This document shows positions 35,501-44,685 of a stretch of 64,000 nucleotides of DNA, piece by piece. Under the pieces are notes generated by a model. That model saw only the letters and a program-made list of their open reading frames with translations. It was not told the origin of the DNA and searched no databases. The stretch's first letter is position 1. Each line of letters opens with the position of its first letter. The translations under genes and the position numbers were made by a program. Origin of the DNA: Croceivirga sp. (GTDB taxonomy: Bacteria; Bacteroidota; Bacteroidia; Flavobacteriales; Flavobacteriaceae); the NCBI GenBank assembly GCA_028284935.1, contig JANQQQ010000012.1, forward strand, positions 186,001 through 250,000. Reading direction: 5' to 3'.

Positions 35501-35556
35501 AAGGCAAAAAATAACAGAAGTAGTTTTGAAGATAGAAGGTGGTTTATTTTAGTCAT
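32524..35556 (-). CDS. Exported BNR/sortilin-like propeller protein
   Basis: 1010 residues with a signal peptide (LLLLFFAFGTTVLSQ). Residues 30-760 contain at least eight Asp-box/BNR repeats of the S-x-D-x-G-x-T-W kind (KSTDYGTSWDNV, RSIDGGKTWEHI, KTTDGGATWEKV, KSINGGKDWTKL, KSEDGGKTWKEM), forming two beta-propellers as in sortilin/Vps10-like and exo-glycosidase-like proteins. The last 150 residues are charged helices. Often annotated as glycosyl hydrolase, but no catalytic residues are evident. A secreted binding or scaffolding role is equally likely. Its start is 50 bases before the stop of the GGT gene, so they may be co-transcribed. Confidence 0.85.
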   Translation of the reverse strand: MTKINHLLSSKLLLLFFAFGTTVLSQEFDALQYRTVGPARGGRVTTVTGVPKQPGTFYLGASGGGVWKSTDYGTSWDNVSDGFFDTPSIGAIQVAENDPNIVYVGTGSDGLRSNVISGKGMYRSIDGGKTWEHIGLKNVGQIGAVEIDPTNSNVVWVAAIGNAFKSNPKRGVFKTTDGGATWEKVLFVSEKVGFADIELLPGNPNVIYAAAWKAERKPWTIISGGKAAEGGIYKSINGGKDWTKLEKGLPKDTIGKIDLAVSPVDSSVLYAIIEAPEGEQGLYKSVDQGQSFEHISDDIRLVNRPFYYTNVELDPTNPDIVYSNANPLIKSEDGGKTWKEMSVPHGDNHDIWLNPKNPNILIQANDGGANVSFNGGKTWSTQFNQPTAELYQVEVDDQYPYWLYAGQQDNYSTIAVPSFPPSAVQNPGSAWVINTGGCETGPAVPKPGNPNIIYANCKGRFGVFNKLTGVEKSYYVGASNIYGHNPKDLKYRFQRVAPVHVSPHNPDVVYHGSQFLHKTDSDGYEWETISPDLTAFEADKQVISGSPITRDITGEEYYSTLYSIRESPLEEGVIWTGSNDGVVSVTKDGGETWQNVTPKKLPKGGRVESISASPHDVATAYIAVDRHLLGDSTPYLYKTSDYGRSWILLSAESNGIPNDHTARVLREDPVKPGLLYAGTEYGMYVSFNDGESWKSFQQNLPVTPITDIKIFRGDLVLSTMGRGFWILDDITALRDAAIASLDKSPYLFAPDNTIRYRYPMVRSSNTFPKYPRTAVYIDYYLPEATKGLKLEILDANKKNIVTIVSDSTLLKSSTEEVEDMNLSTTFRYVNTKLETKKGLNRFAWDLREKGPWHKEEKRSYKNGPMVPPGKYTAKLTLGDKSMLQEFKVLMDPRVKADGITEAILQKQQSMQSQVRALLSEARLFQDHLEKESKKLKDKDDENSKGRSKKITSVLEQLKNDKGAYPQQMLVAQISYLYNMVNGANQRIGTDVQRRFPELEKQLKDLKTKVE

Positions 35557-35606
35557 ATGATGTAATTGTATTGTCTTTGTTAGTTTGAGAAATATTGAAG
35601 TTGGAT

Positions 35607-37304
35607 TTAATACCCAGCGGCCTGACCATCTTTTCTTGATTCCGAGGCGCCGGAATATACCTTGTTTTCCAAGTCGACACCAATGGCCTGATAGCCACCG
35701 AACATGCCGACACCAAAACCTATACGATGTCCTTTTTTCCGTAGTTCCCGCAAGGTTTCAGGTGCAAAACCACTTTCAAGATAAAGGGTGCCACCATTGG
35801 TCATTCTAGACCCCGTAGGTTGGGAGCTTCCGCGATGGCGCATTCTGGGGGCATCACCGGCTTCCTGTAAATTCATTCCAAAATCAACGATATTTACTAC
35901 AATTTGGGCGTGGCCCTGAGGCTGCACTGCACCACCCATAAGCCCAAAACTTACCCAAGGTTGACCATCTTTAGTGATAAAAGCGGGTATAATCGTATGA
36001 AAAGGCCGCTTACCGGGTTCCAGGGCATTGGCGTGGGTTTTATCTTGGACATTGAACATCTGACCACGGTTTTGAAGCACAAAACCCAATCCATCAGGTA
36101 CCATTCCCGAAGCAAACTCTGAATAAATGCTTTGTATAAACGAAACCATATTGCCCTCCTTGTCGGCTACTGTCAAATAAGTGGTATTCCCTGTTTCAAT
36201 TTCCATATCGCCAGCAGGATAGGTGTTGGAAGCCTTATCAGGTTGGATAAGGTTCCGTCGTCCGGTGGCATACTCTTTCGACAATAGTGTTGCTAAGGGA
36301 ATGGTACTGAAATCCGGATCCGCATAAAACTTGGCGCGATCCTCATACGCCAACTTTTTGGCTTCCGTCAACACATGCAAATATTCGGCACTTCCAAATC
36401 CCATCTGGGAAATGTCATATCCTTCAAGGATGTTCAACATCTGCAACGCCGCCGTTCCCTGCCCATTGGGCGGGAGTTCCCAAACATCATACCCTCGATA
36501 ATTCACAGAAACCGGTTCTACCCAATTCGATGTGTGATCTACCAAGTCTTGATACGATAGGAAGCCATCATGTTTTTTCATGTAGCTATCGATGGTCTTG
36601 GCTATGGAACCTTTGTAAAAAGCATCCCGACCTTCCCTGCCAATGAGCTCATAGGTATTGGCCAAATCCTGATTTTTAAATACCTCTCCCTTTTTTGGTG
36701 GCCTTCCATTGGGCATGTAGGTCTTGGCAAAACCGGGCTGATCTTTTAAACCTCCATAATTGGAAGCCATTTCAAAGGCGATAACCTCAGAAACCGGAAA
36801 ACCTTCCCTGCCATATTTGATAGCCGGTTGTAAAAGCTCAGCCATGGAAAGGCGTCCAAATTTTTCATGCAGTCTGAACCAGCCATCCACGCAACCCGGT
36901 ACCGAAACCGGCAAAGGGCCATAAAAGGGAACGTATTTCACCCCCTTTTCCATAAAATGATCGATGGTCAATGACTGTGGTGCCCTACCACTTCCGTTTA
37001 GTCCGTATAATTTATTCTCTTCGGCTGACCAGACACTGGCGAAAACATCACCCCCAATGCCACAACTTGCAGGTTCCACAAGACCTAGCATGGCGTTGGC
37101 AGCAATGGCCGCATCAACTGCACTCCCGCCTTTTTTTAATATATCCAATGCAACTTGCGTGGCCAAGGGTTGACTTGTGGCTGCCATACCGTTTTGGGCC
37201 AAAATTTCTGAACGCGTCGTAAAGGTTTCCCCCGTCAGGCGGTCTTGTGCTCGTAGTACGGAAAACAACGACAATAGGGTAATGATGGACGATACTAATT
37301 TCAT
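35607..37304 (-). CDS. ggt: Gamma-glutamyltransferase
   Basis: 565 residues from the ATG at 37304, which gives a signal peptide (MKLVSSIITLLSLFSVLRAQ); an ATG seven codons upstream is less likely. It has the GGT features: GMAATSQPLATQVALDILKKGG near the start, GGDVFASVW, and the autoprocessing Thr374 in GNTTYLTVADKEGN, followed by SFIQSIYSEFASG and a closing GGYQAIGVD. The precursor cleaves before Thr374 to give two subunits and acts on glutathione and other gamma-glutamyl compounds in the periplasm. The downstream gene encodes the BNR protein. Confidence 0.94.
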   Translation of the reverse strand: MKLVSSIITLLSLFSVLRAQDRLTGETFTTRSEILAQNGMAATSQPLATQVALDILKKGGSAVDAAIAANAMLGLVEPASCGIGGDVFASVWSAEENKLYGLNGSGRAPQSLTIDHFMEKGVKYVPFYGPLPVSVPGCVDGWFRLHEKFGRLSMAELLQPAIKYGREGFPVSEVIAFEMASNYGGLKDQPGFAKTYMPNGRPPKKGEVFKNQDLANTYELIGREGRDAFYKGSIAKTIDSYMKKHDGFLSYQDLVDHTSNWVEPVSVNYRGYDVWELPPNGQGTAALQMLNILEGYDISQMGFGSAEYLHVLTEAKKLAYEDRAKFYADPDFSTIPLATLLSKEYATGRRNLIQPDKASNTYPAGDMEIETGNTTYLTVADKEGNMVSFIQSIYSEFASGMVPDGLGFVLQNRGQMFNVQDKTHANALEPGKRPFHTIIPAFITKDGQPWVSFGLMGGAVQPQGHAQIVVNIVDFGMNLQEAGDAPRMRHRGSSQPTGSRMTNGGTLYLESGFAPETLRELRKKGHRIGFGVGMFGGYQAIGVDLENKVYSGASESRKDGQAAGY

Positions 37305-37633
37305 TTTCAATTTTTTACTGCACAAGCCCTTTAAAATTCAATGTAATCCCAACTATGGCATGGGCATCAGCTAGTTCTTAATGTTTTTTAAATATAAGAC
37401 GAACCAAGCAACCTGAGGAGCATTGGGAGCAGAAATTACTACCTTTTGTAAGATGGGTTGAAGTATTCAGATAACCTGTAACTTCCATTTGCTTTCTCAG
37501 TGATAGTGTACCACAATCCAAACCGAAACGTGTGGGCAAAACCCCAGGAACAATTTTATACAGTGTGGTATACTACGGAACTGTAACTTTTTTCATAAAG
37601 TGTGGTCTTTACTACATCATAATCCAACACCAT
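37305..37633. other. Divergent intergenic region with a short direct repeat
   Basis: No gene is supported. AGTGTGGT occurs at 37562-37569 and 37599-37606, each followed by a TACTAC-like stretch, 37 bases apart and just before the serine hydrolase gene. A related AGTGTACCAC lies near 37505. An upstream extension of the hydrolase frame to 37532 was not used. Confidence 0.4.
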
Positions 37634-39643
37634 ATGAAATCATCAACTCGTTCATTTTTTTATTTCCTCGTTCTTCTGCTTTCATTAAGTTTTTACGTGC
37701 ATGCCAATAACGGTGCTTTGGCCTACATTTATCCCATTTCCAACATTACCGTCGATGGTAATGGAGCGGATTGGCCCGTATCCATAAAACCCTATCCTTT
37801 GTCCAACATTTTTTATGGAGATGGTCTTTCAGGACCGGAAGATGGTTCCGCCCAATGGCGTGGGGGTTATGATGCTATCTCAGGTCATCTGTACTTCCTG
37901 GTGACCATGTTGGATAATGATTATGTAAAAACCCCCGACAATAGCCACTATTCCAGCCATGATTTTCAAGTGCTCTATATTGACCCAAAGCATACCAAGA
38001 AAGGGTCCGGTGTTATCGCCTATGAATTGGATGAAGACCATCGAAAAATAGTGGAACAGGAAGGGCTCCTTTTTTATCCCCAAGTAAAAAAGGCCAGTTT
38101 TGATCAGGTAGAAATTGCCATTAAAAGAACTGGTAAAACGGTTACTTACGAGTGGAAAATTGAGATTCCAGGGACCCTAAAACCTAGAAGGGTCATTGGT
38201 TTCGACTATGCGGTTTTTGATAAGGATACGGATGAAGAACATGTGATGCTCACATGGGGCAATACCGGTGGCAATAAGTTTACAAATTCCAATCTCATTG
38301 GAGATGTGATGCTTTTGGAAGCTAAGGATGAACCTACCCTAGTGAAAGGTAGGTTACAATGGGAAGGTGAAGCATCCAACCATTGGCCCAATTCCATACA
38401 ATTTACCCACGCCAATACACCGGATGTATTTGTTAATACTGCTGTGGACTCATTAGGCCAATACGAGTTAAAGTTACCCCAAGGTGATTATGAAATTCAC
38501 ATACCTCCTACCTGGCAAATGGATCGTTGGTTCGACATTGATTTGGTTCAGGGTGTAGGCCCTGCTCCATCCATTTCCGTTACCAAGGATAAGACACTGG
38601 TCGTGGATACTTTATCAGTGACAGTGGCAAAGAAACCCGACTTAATTCCCTTGAAAGGTATTTTGCATACCCAATTTGATACGGCTGCTTCAAAAAAAGT
38701 GGACGAGTTTGTTGAGGCCTATAGAGCCTACTACAACATACCAGCAGTATCACTGGCGCTCATCCAAGATGGTCAATTGGTGTACCACAACAGTTATGGT
38801 GTAGAAAACAACATCACTAAAAAACCCTTGCGGAACGAGGCCGTTTTTGAAGCTGCTTCCATAACCAAGTTGGCATTTGCCTATGTGATGAACCGTTTGG
38901 TACAACGCGGGGAATTTGATTTGGATAAACCCCTTTATGAGATCCTTCCTTTTCCAGAGTTGGAAGAATGGCCAGAATATAAATTGATGACGGGCAAGCA
39001 TGTATTGACGCATGTAAGCGGACTCCCCAATTGGGGTTCTAGAATGATCAACACCCCTGGGACTACCTATGGGTATTCCGGGGAGGGATTTGAATACCTA
39101 AAGAAAGTTTTGGCTAAAGGGGATTTGGACAACTTACCAGAAGTTATCCAATCATATTTGGACAACGAGTTATTGACTCCCTTAGGGATGACCAATACGT
39201 ATTTCATGTGCAATGACCAACTCCCAAACCTCAAGGTTGCCGGTCACTTTAATGGAATTCCCAATATGTATGACTGTCCGGATTGGCCTGGAATGGCCTT
39301 TAGCATGCATACTGAGGCAAAGGATTTTGTTCCCTTCGCGCTGGCCCTGCTGAATAGGCAGGGATTGACCGATGAACAGGCTGCAAAAATGTTCAGTTTC
39401 CACACCTTGGAAAAAGAGGAAGATTGGAGAAACGGGTATAAATCCGGTTATGGGTTGGGCGTTGCCCTGAGGGAGTCTCCCCATGGACTGGTCTTTGGCC
39501 ATGGTGGAAACAATGGGGATTTCAGATGTATTTTTGATATGTATGATGACCTGGACATGGGTTATATCATTTACACCAATGCCAATACAGCTGGACCCCT
39601 TCTATACGATGCTACTAATTTTTTGGTGGAAGGAAGAAACTAA
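37634..39643 (+). CDS. Beta-lactamase-family serine hydrolase with CBM9-like domain
   Basis: 669 residues from the ATG at 37634, which begins a signal peptide (SFFYFLVLLLSLSFYVHAN). Residues about 30-230 resemble a CBM9/DOMON-like sugar-binding domain (ITVDGNGADWPVS, GHLYFLVTMLDND, YEWKIEIPG). Then comes a carboxypeptidase-regulatory-like strand region and a class C beta-lactamase/DD-peptidase domain with SxxK (Ser409, Lys412 in SITK), a Tyr motif YGYSGEGF, and a HGGNNG box replacing KTG. It could act on peptidoglycan peptides or esters in the periplasm. Antibiotic resistance is not implied. Confidence 0.85.
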   Translation: MKSSTRSFFYFLVLLLSLSFYVHANNGALAYIYPISNITVDGNGADWPVSIKPYPLSNIFYGDGLSGPEDGSAQWRGGYDAISGHLYFLVTMLDNDYVKTPDNSHYSSHDFQVLYIDPKHTKKGSGVIAYELDEDHRKIVEQEGLLFYPQVKKASFDQVEIAIKRTGKTVTYEWKIEIPGTLKPRRVIGFDYAVFDKDTDEEHVMLTWGNTGGNKFTNSNLIGDVMLLEAKDEPTLVKGRLQWEGEASNHWPNSIQFTHANTPDVFVNTAVDSLGQYELKLPQGDYEIHIPPTWQMDRWFDIDLVQGVGPAPSISVTKDKTLVVDTLSVTVAKKPDLIPLKGILHTQFDTAASKKVDEFVEAYRAYYNIPAVSLALIQDGQLVYHNSYGVENNITKKPLRNEAVFEAASITKLAFAYVMNRLVQRGEFDLDKPLYEILPFPELEEWPEYKLMTGKHVLTHVSGLPNWGSRMINTPGTTYGYSGEGFEYLKKVLAKGDLDNLPEVIQSYLDNELLTPLGMTNTYFMCNDQLPNLKVAGHFNGIPNMYDCPDWPGMAFSMHTEAKDFVPFALALLNRQGLTDEQAAKMFSFHTLEKEEDWRNGYKSGYGLGVALRESPHGLVFGHGGNNGDFRCIFDMYDDLDMGYIIYTNANTAGPLLYDATNFLVEGRN

Positions 39644-39692
39644 GGGAATTTCAACGAACAGGTAATGGTTACTATGGACAAGGCTATTGATT

Positions 39693-40496
39693 CTAAAAGT
39701 ATTCTTTTTTTCGAAGAATCGCAATGGTATCCCCAATACCAATCTGTTCGCCAAGATTTCCCACGGACTTAAAATAATGACCAAACATAATTTTCCGATT
39801 GATGAGTCGGTATTTGGATAGTTGGAGCAAAGGTTCCTCTCCCATTTCCGCGGTTTTCTGATCAATGGTGGTCACGGTACATCTAGGACATAATTTAGTG
39901 CTTTCAAAGTGTGTATTCCCAATGGTAACACGTTGCCACCTATCCTCTTCATGTGCTTTCCCGCCTGTGAATACGATATTCGGTCGAAACCTATCCATGG
40001 AAATAGGACTGATCAGCTGGTCATTTAAAAGGTTCAAGGATTTTTCCCCTACTATCAAATAGGGGCTACTATCTGGAAAATGGACAGTAGCGGGCGCATG
40101 CCTTTTTACATGTCTAACGGAATTGGTAGCCATTCGTACCAAAAACACCTCGTGCCCAAATTGTCTGGAGAACCACTTTGAAATTTCATTCGGCTCTTTT
40201 ATTGCGAGTACGGTATCTTCCCAAATATGGCATTTCAAAATGTCCAAGGATGAAGAAGTATTTGAAACGAATATGGAGTCCCCCTGAAAAGTTACCCGAA
40301 TACCACCATCCATAAATCCGACCTGAAAGAGAGCCATCTTCGGGAATTCCCGTTGTGTGAGGCAATTTCCATCAATATCGACCAACATCCAGTACCGATC
40401 AAAAGCAAAACCCGTTTCTGTGACCGTGGCACTTTGCAGGGATATGCCAGCCATGGATTTTATGGGGTAGACATATAGTTCATTGACGGTCAGCAT
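39693..40496 (-). CDS. MOSC domain protein
   Basis: 267 residues. The N-terminal beta-barrel (VNELYVYPIKSMAGISLQSA) and the C-terminal MOSC domain (DRFRPNIVFTGGKAHEEDRW, KLCPRCTVTTID) match the mARC/YcbX type. The Cys in LCPRC is the expected molybdenum ligand. mARC-type enzymes reduce N-hydroxylated compounds. There is no ferredoxin-like domain at the end, unlike YcbX, so an external electron donor is needed. No obvious operon partner. Confidence 0.92.
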   Translation of the reverse strand: MLTVNELYVYPIKSMAGISLQSATVTETGFAFDRYWMLVDIDGNCLTQREFPKMALFQVGFMDGGIRVTFQGDSIFVSNTSSSLDILKCHIWEDTVLAIKEPNEISKWFSRQFGHEVFLVRMATNSVRHVKRHAPATVHFPDSSPYLIVGEKSLNLLNDQLISPISMDRFRPNIVFTGGKAHEEDRWQRVTIGNTHFESTKLCPRCTVTTIDQKTAEMGEEPLLQLSKYRLINRKIMFGHYFKSVGNLGEQIGIGDTIAILRKKEYF

Positions 40497-40567
40497 ATAA
40501 AGTAATTTGGCAGGTATTGATTTGGTCGAATGTGCATCTCTTCATTTACATCGAATCGAGGAAAACC

Positions 40568-41575
40568 TTAGGGCCTTACACCCTTTATTCGTGACCACAG
40601 GACTCCTAATAAATATTTGGCGTCCCTGCCCGTTTTTTTATTTTCCGTGGCAGTCATAATACCGTTTTCGTTTTGCAAAATATAGGTAAATGCAAAAAAT
40701 GGCGGGCCCTCTTTTTGAGGGATCAAGCCAAATCTTAAATCGTAAAAATACCATATGTTTTCCTTCTTTTCCACAATAAACCAACCTTCGGTTATCGCGA
40801 CAAGGCGTTGCACATTGGGATTCTCCAACATCATCTTGGCAGCTTCCCTCTTCTTGGGATAGCGTGTAAAGTGTATGGCGTCGGTATCAAAAAAGGAATA
40901 ATCGCCAATGAGATAGCTATCCTCAGTTTCAATGTTCGCATTCCAAAGAATGGTATTCAATGGTGCGGGACGTGTGCTGATGCTCTGGTATACAATTCCT
41001 TGGTCATTGAGCGCATGCTCAAATTTTTGGCAAACCCTTTGCTTGATGACCAGCGTGAGCAAAAGGTAGGTGGTGGAAAGGGCTAACCCTGCCACATTCA
41101 ATCGCTGCCTTTTTTTGGAGTTTCTTGTGGAAAAGAGGGCGAAAAGTGTACCTATTAAAAGAGGAATGGTATACAATGGATCGATCACAAAAATGGAGTT
41201 GAATGCCAAACGCAGATCAAGAGGCCAAAATAATCTTGTTCCCCAAGTGGTAAAAGCATCAAGCAACGGATGGGTGAAGAGGCCCCAAAAGAACAGTTTT
41301 GTCCATGGTTTCCATCCCAAATCCATTTTCCGCTCTATTTTGTTGACAAATCCTCCCAACAAAGGACCCATAAGGACACTAAATACTATCGAATGGCTAA
41401 ATCCCCGGTGTATCTCAATGGCTGTTATCGTATCTGTGAAAAAATTTGCAATGATGTCCAAGTCCGGTATGGTTCCGGCGATGCCACCGTACAATAAGGC
41501 CTTGTTTCCTGCTTTTTTACCAAGGGTTGCTTCGCCCACCGCTGCCCCCAGCACGATTTGGGTCAATGAATCCAA
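40568..41575 (-). CDS. Membrane-bound metal-dependent hydrolase (YdjM/DUF457-like)
   Basis: 335 residues. MDSLTQIVLGAAVGE, the metal-type motifs GGIAGTIPDLD and HRGFSHSIVF, and GLFTHPLLDAFTTWGT are the signature of the DUF457/YdjM family, with several membrane segments in the first 175 residues. The C-terminal 150 residues are soluble. Related proteins are thought to be phosphatase-like but the reaction is not established. It lies 37 bases downstream of the S41-like gene on the same strand. Confidence 0.88.
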   Translation of the reverse strand: MDSLTQIVLGAAVGEATLGKKAGNKALLYGGIAGTIPDLDIIANFFTDTITAIEIHRGFSHSIVFSVLMGPLLGGFVNKIERKMDLGWKPWTKLFFWGLFTHPLLDAFTTWGTRLFWPLDLRLAFNSIFVIDPLYTIPLLIGTLFALFSTRNSKKRQRLNVAGLALSTTYLLLTLVIKQRVCQKFEHALNDQGIVYQSISTRPAPLNTILWNANIETEDSYLIGDYSFFDTDAIHFTRYPKKREAAKMMLENPNVQRLVAITEGWFIVEKKENIWYFYDLRFGLIPQKEGPPFFAFTYILQNENGIMTATENKKTGRDAKYLLGVLWSRIKGVRP

Positions 41576-41612
41576 TACTATTATTTGTCACGAAAATACG
41601 CATTCAAGCTGA

Positions 41613-43256
41613 CTACATTTTTTTATTGATTTCTTGCAGTATTCGCCTTGCGCTTTCTGCTGGCCCGCCATCATTGGATATGAGTAATGCTTTTTGGCAT
41701 GAAAATTTGGCTTTGCCATAGTTTCCAGTTTCCAATTGTGCCTGGGCCAAATTCACCCACAAATTTTGCGAATCAGGAAAGACCATGGTGGCCAGTTCAA
41801 ATAAAAAAATGGCCCTAGCATTGTCATTGCCAAGCATAATAAAAGCTTTGTTCGTCAATTCCCTTTCAAAATCAAAGAATCCATATGCCGGTTCATCGAC
41901 CATTCGACGTATTTCCTTTTTTGCTTCCCTTACCCTATCCTTATCAAATAGTTTGGAGAGATATTCTATAGGCTTTAAGGTAAAATTATTGGGATTGAAG
42001 CTTAAGATGGTCTCCAAGGCCGGATCTTGATTCGTAATATATTCTAGATATGTCATTTCCATGGGGTAATGCGGTTCGATGTAATCTGCATTCTGCCATT
42101 GGGCCTTGTCTTGCCACCAAGCAAAGGAAAGATAAACGGGCAGTTTTGAATTTGGCAGTACCTCCCTTTTGTTATCCCCATAAAAATTAATGTTCTCGCT
42201 CGAAGGTTCACCTACAAAAAGAACATTGGTATAATTATCCAGTTCGTTAATCAACCGCTGGGCAGCCGAAAACGTTCGACGCCCGGTGATTACAAAAAAC
42301 CTACCGGGTCGATTGATTTTTTTGTTGGCAACAATCCCAGTAATGATAGGTTTGTTCAAAAAACTGTTCCCTCCTCCGTTTAAACGAACATCCAACACGA
42401 ATTTTTCAACTTCGTTGTGATCAATGATGTTAAAAACCCGCTTGTAGAAATCCTCAACGGATTCCTTTCCATCTTCTTGAATGCGGCTATGGCGTACATA
42501 GACCGTTTTTTCATTCTTTAGATATTCAACATAGTACACTTTATCAAAGCTTTTTAGATATAAGGGGGTGACGGTTGTATCACGGGCATTGACCCAATCT
42601 GAGTGGGGTCTTATCTCACCGTAGCGCATGGGCGGCCATAAGTCCTTCGTGGCTTGTACAATTTTCGTAAACCGTTTTCCGTTTTTTTCAAGCGTCAAGG
42701 TGATGGAATTCTGCAGTGTGGGAGTCACTCCCTGGGCATGTAGAACCTCGGGAATGGTTAGGTGATCTAACCCATAGGCATCAAAAAACAGGGCATTTTC
42801 TACTGGAACCGTCGGGTACACCGCCTCCACCACCTTTTCCATGGCCATCTCCCCAATGGCCAAAACATGCGCCCCTATAATATCTTTATAATCCTTGTGT
42901 GATGATTTAATTCGCATGCCATCCTTAAATCGATAAAACTCAACAGGGATGCTATGAAATGGAACAGGGGCATCGCTAAAGGACATTCGGGTGTGGCCAT
43001 ATTGAAATAATGCGATAATCCTAGAAAAACCAACAACAACTTCATGTTGTTCCATTTTGGGAATGGCTTGATAAAAGTCTTCGATGGCTGCATCGAAGGA
43101 GGCTTTACTCACTTTTTTAAATAGAAAGGAATACCTTTCATGCACCTTTTTTTGTAAAAACCTGAGATCCTCTTGCCAAGCATCTACGGCAATGGTTTCT
43201 TGTGAATACATTGAATGGAATAAAAGAAGTGCAAGTAGGATCTGGATCTTTTTCAT
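41613..43256 (-). CDS. S41-like exported peptidase with TPR
   Basis: 547 residues with a signal peptide (IQILLALLLFHSMYSQ). The core matches the S41 (C-terminal processing peptidase/tricorn) fold: FVLDVRLNGGGNSFLN and RFFVITGRRTFSAAQ with candidate nucleophile Ser330, then VLFVGEPSSEN. The usual PDZ domain is not obvious, although HVLAIGEMAMEKVV could be its remnant. The last ~70 residues form one or two TPR-like helices (LWVNLAQAQLETGNYGKA). Likely a periplasmic or secreted protease of unknown target. Confidence 0.85.
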   Translation of the reverse strand: MKKIQILLALLLFHSMYSQETIAVDAWQEDLRFLQKKVHERYSFLFKKVSKASFDAAIEDFYQAIPKMEQHEVVVGFSRIIALFQYGHTRMSFSDAPVPFHSIPVEFYRFKDGMRIKSSHKDYKDIIGAHVLAIGEMAMEKVVEAVYPTVPVENALFFDAYGLDHLTIPEVLHAQGVTPTLQNSITLTLEKNGKRFTKIVQATKDLWPPMRYGEIRPHSDWVNARDTTVTPLYLKSFDKVYYVEYLKNEKTVYVRHSRIQEDGKESVEDFYKRVFNIIDHNEVEKFVLDVRLNGGGNSFLNKPIITGIVANKKINRPGRFFVITGRRTFSAAQRLINELDNYTNVLFVGEPSSENINFYGDNKREVLPNSKLPVYLSFAWWQDKAQWQNADYIEPHYPMEMTYLEYITNQDPALETILSFNPNNFTLKPIEYLSKLFDKDRVREAKKEIRRMVDEPAYGFFDFERELTNKAFIMLGNDNARAIFLFELATMVFPDSQNLWVNLAQAQLETGNYGKAKFSCQKALLISNDGGPAESARRILQEINKKM

Positions 43257-43587
43257 AGTCTAGTTTTTTGAGGAATTGTTTCACTTGGACAAGTTGCTTT
43301 ATATAACAAAGCCTCGGAAAATCAGTTGACCCAAATGTATGATTTGGGGTATGAACTGTAGATGACTTGGATGATATAGCCCTTAGGGAACAATTGTTAC
43401 GCCTAAGAAAAGCAGGAGTAACACTTTGTGGTAACACCTGGAAAAGACTATCCTTACCCATGGTGGAATAGAAAGTACTTATTGAGAAAGGTCGTGAAAA
43501 AATTTGGTGAGATTGCAAAATGAATTCGTCAAAGAGGAACAGCCCTGCATGCAACGTACCTCTACTTGATGCGGATCATCCGCTCCA
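43257..43587. other. Intergenic region, no supported gene
   Basis: Only short broken frames are seen, including a 35-residue plus-strand stretch near 43369-43470 (DDLDDIALREQLLRLRKAG) that may be a decayed gene fragment but matches nothing I recognise. Confidence 0.4.
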
Positions 43588-44490
43588 TCAAACAAACCGG
43601 TTGCGATAATTACTGGGACTAATGCCCTTTAATCGTTTAAACATGCGATTGAAATAAGAACGATTGGTAAACCCACTTTCCAGAAAAACCTCAGTGAGAT
43701 TTATGGTTGTATCCTCAAGTAATGCCGCAGCCTTCTGGATTCGTTCAACATTTATGAAATCGGTCGGAGATATGCCCATTTCTTGCTTGAATACCTTATA
43801 GAAATGACTCTCACTCATACAAGCCTTCTCACTCAATTCCTTAATGGTTAAAGGATTTCGAATATTCTTTCTAATGTATTGCACAATAAAGGCCAAACGC
43901 CTAGATCCCGATAACTCACTTGTTTGGGTCTGGTAGGTTTTACGGACGTTGGTCTGTAATATTCGTACAATTAATTCTTGTACCATATTTGTTACAAATA
44001 AGTCTTTTGAAGGATGATTTTCTGTGTACAGATACACCAAACGTTGCAGAATTTGAAAAATGCTGTGATCGTTTGTAAAATGGAAATTGTAGTCCATCAA
44101 GTTCCAGACCTGTCCATCCAATCGTCCCATTTGTTCATTCATAAATGAAATGACCCCCTTTAACCTGTCCTCCCCAATTTCCATGGCCAAACAACGTGTT
44201 GGATTGTCTTCCCTTGCTTCCGGAAAATCGATACACATCATTTCATTGGCAGGTAAAATCAATGATTCCCCTGGCAAAAAATCAAAGGACGGCCTATCAC
44301 CAAGATGCATCACTTTCTTACCCTCGAACATACTGGCCAATACGGGTGTACCAAATTGCAGTTGTACCCGTTCTGCACGTAAATGGGTTTCAAAAATGTG
44401 CATGGCTGAATCTTCAAGCTCGTAGGAAGTCTGGTTCTCCACTAGATCTACAAGCTTTCTGGATTGATAGAACGAATCAGGTAAACGCAT
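43588..44490 (-). CDS. AraC-family regulator of aldehyde dehydrogenase
   Basis: 300 residues. The N-terminal part resembles the AraC_N/arabinose-binding-like domain that occurs in aldehyde-dehydrogenase-linked regulators (FLPGESLILPANEMMCIDFPEA). The C-terminal 100 residues hold the two HTH motifs (LTIKELSEKACMSESHFYKVFKQE and NLTEVFLESGFTNRSYFNRMFKR). It is divergent from the aldehyde dehydrogenase gene, and a 21-base-spaced direct repeat in the gap is its probable binding site. Confidence 0.93.
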   Translation of the reverse strand: MRLPDSFYQSRKLVDLVENQTSYELEDSAMHIFETHLRAERVQLQFGTPVLASMFEGKKVMHLGDRPSFDFLPGESLILPANEMMCIDFPEAREDNPTRCLAMEIGEDRLKGVISFMNEQMGRLDGQVWNLMDYNFHFTNDHSIFQILQRLVYLYTENHPSKDLFVTNMVQELIVRILQTNVRKTYQTQTSELSGSRRLAFIVQYIRKNIRNPLTIKELSEKACMSESHFYKVFKQEMGISPTDFINVERIQKAAALLEDTTINLTEVFLESGFTNRSYFNRMFKRLKGISPSNYRNRFV

Positions 44491-44580
44491 GAATTGTTTA
44501 ATAATTATCTAAAAAAATGAAACAATAGATAATAATAGTTGATAAAAGGTAGCATTTTTTTATTAAAAATGTAAGATTTA

Positions 44581-44615
44581 ATAGAATTGTTCATATGATT
44601 GATAGAATTGTTCAT
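44581..44615 (+). promoter_or_regulatory. Direct repeat, probable AraC-type operator
   Basis: ATAGAATTGTTCAT occurs exactly at 44581-44594 and 44602-44615, 21 bases apart (two helical turns). A partial copy, GAATTGTTTA, lies at 44491-44500 beside the regulator start. This matches the layout of AraC-family sites that activate one gene and contact a distal half-site. Confidence 0.65.
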
Positions 44616-44685
44616 GGTACCAAGGTCTTTTCCTCAGTAACTTGGCTATCAGTTAATTATACAACAACCGATAAATTAAACAAGA

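Noticed and set aside
43369-43470. Short coding-like stretch after the AraC gene
   Set aside because: About 35 residues with a stop upstream and no recognisable family; could be decay but is not supported.
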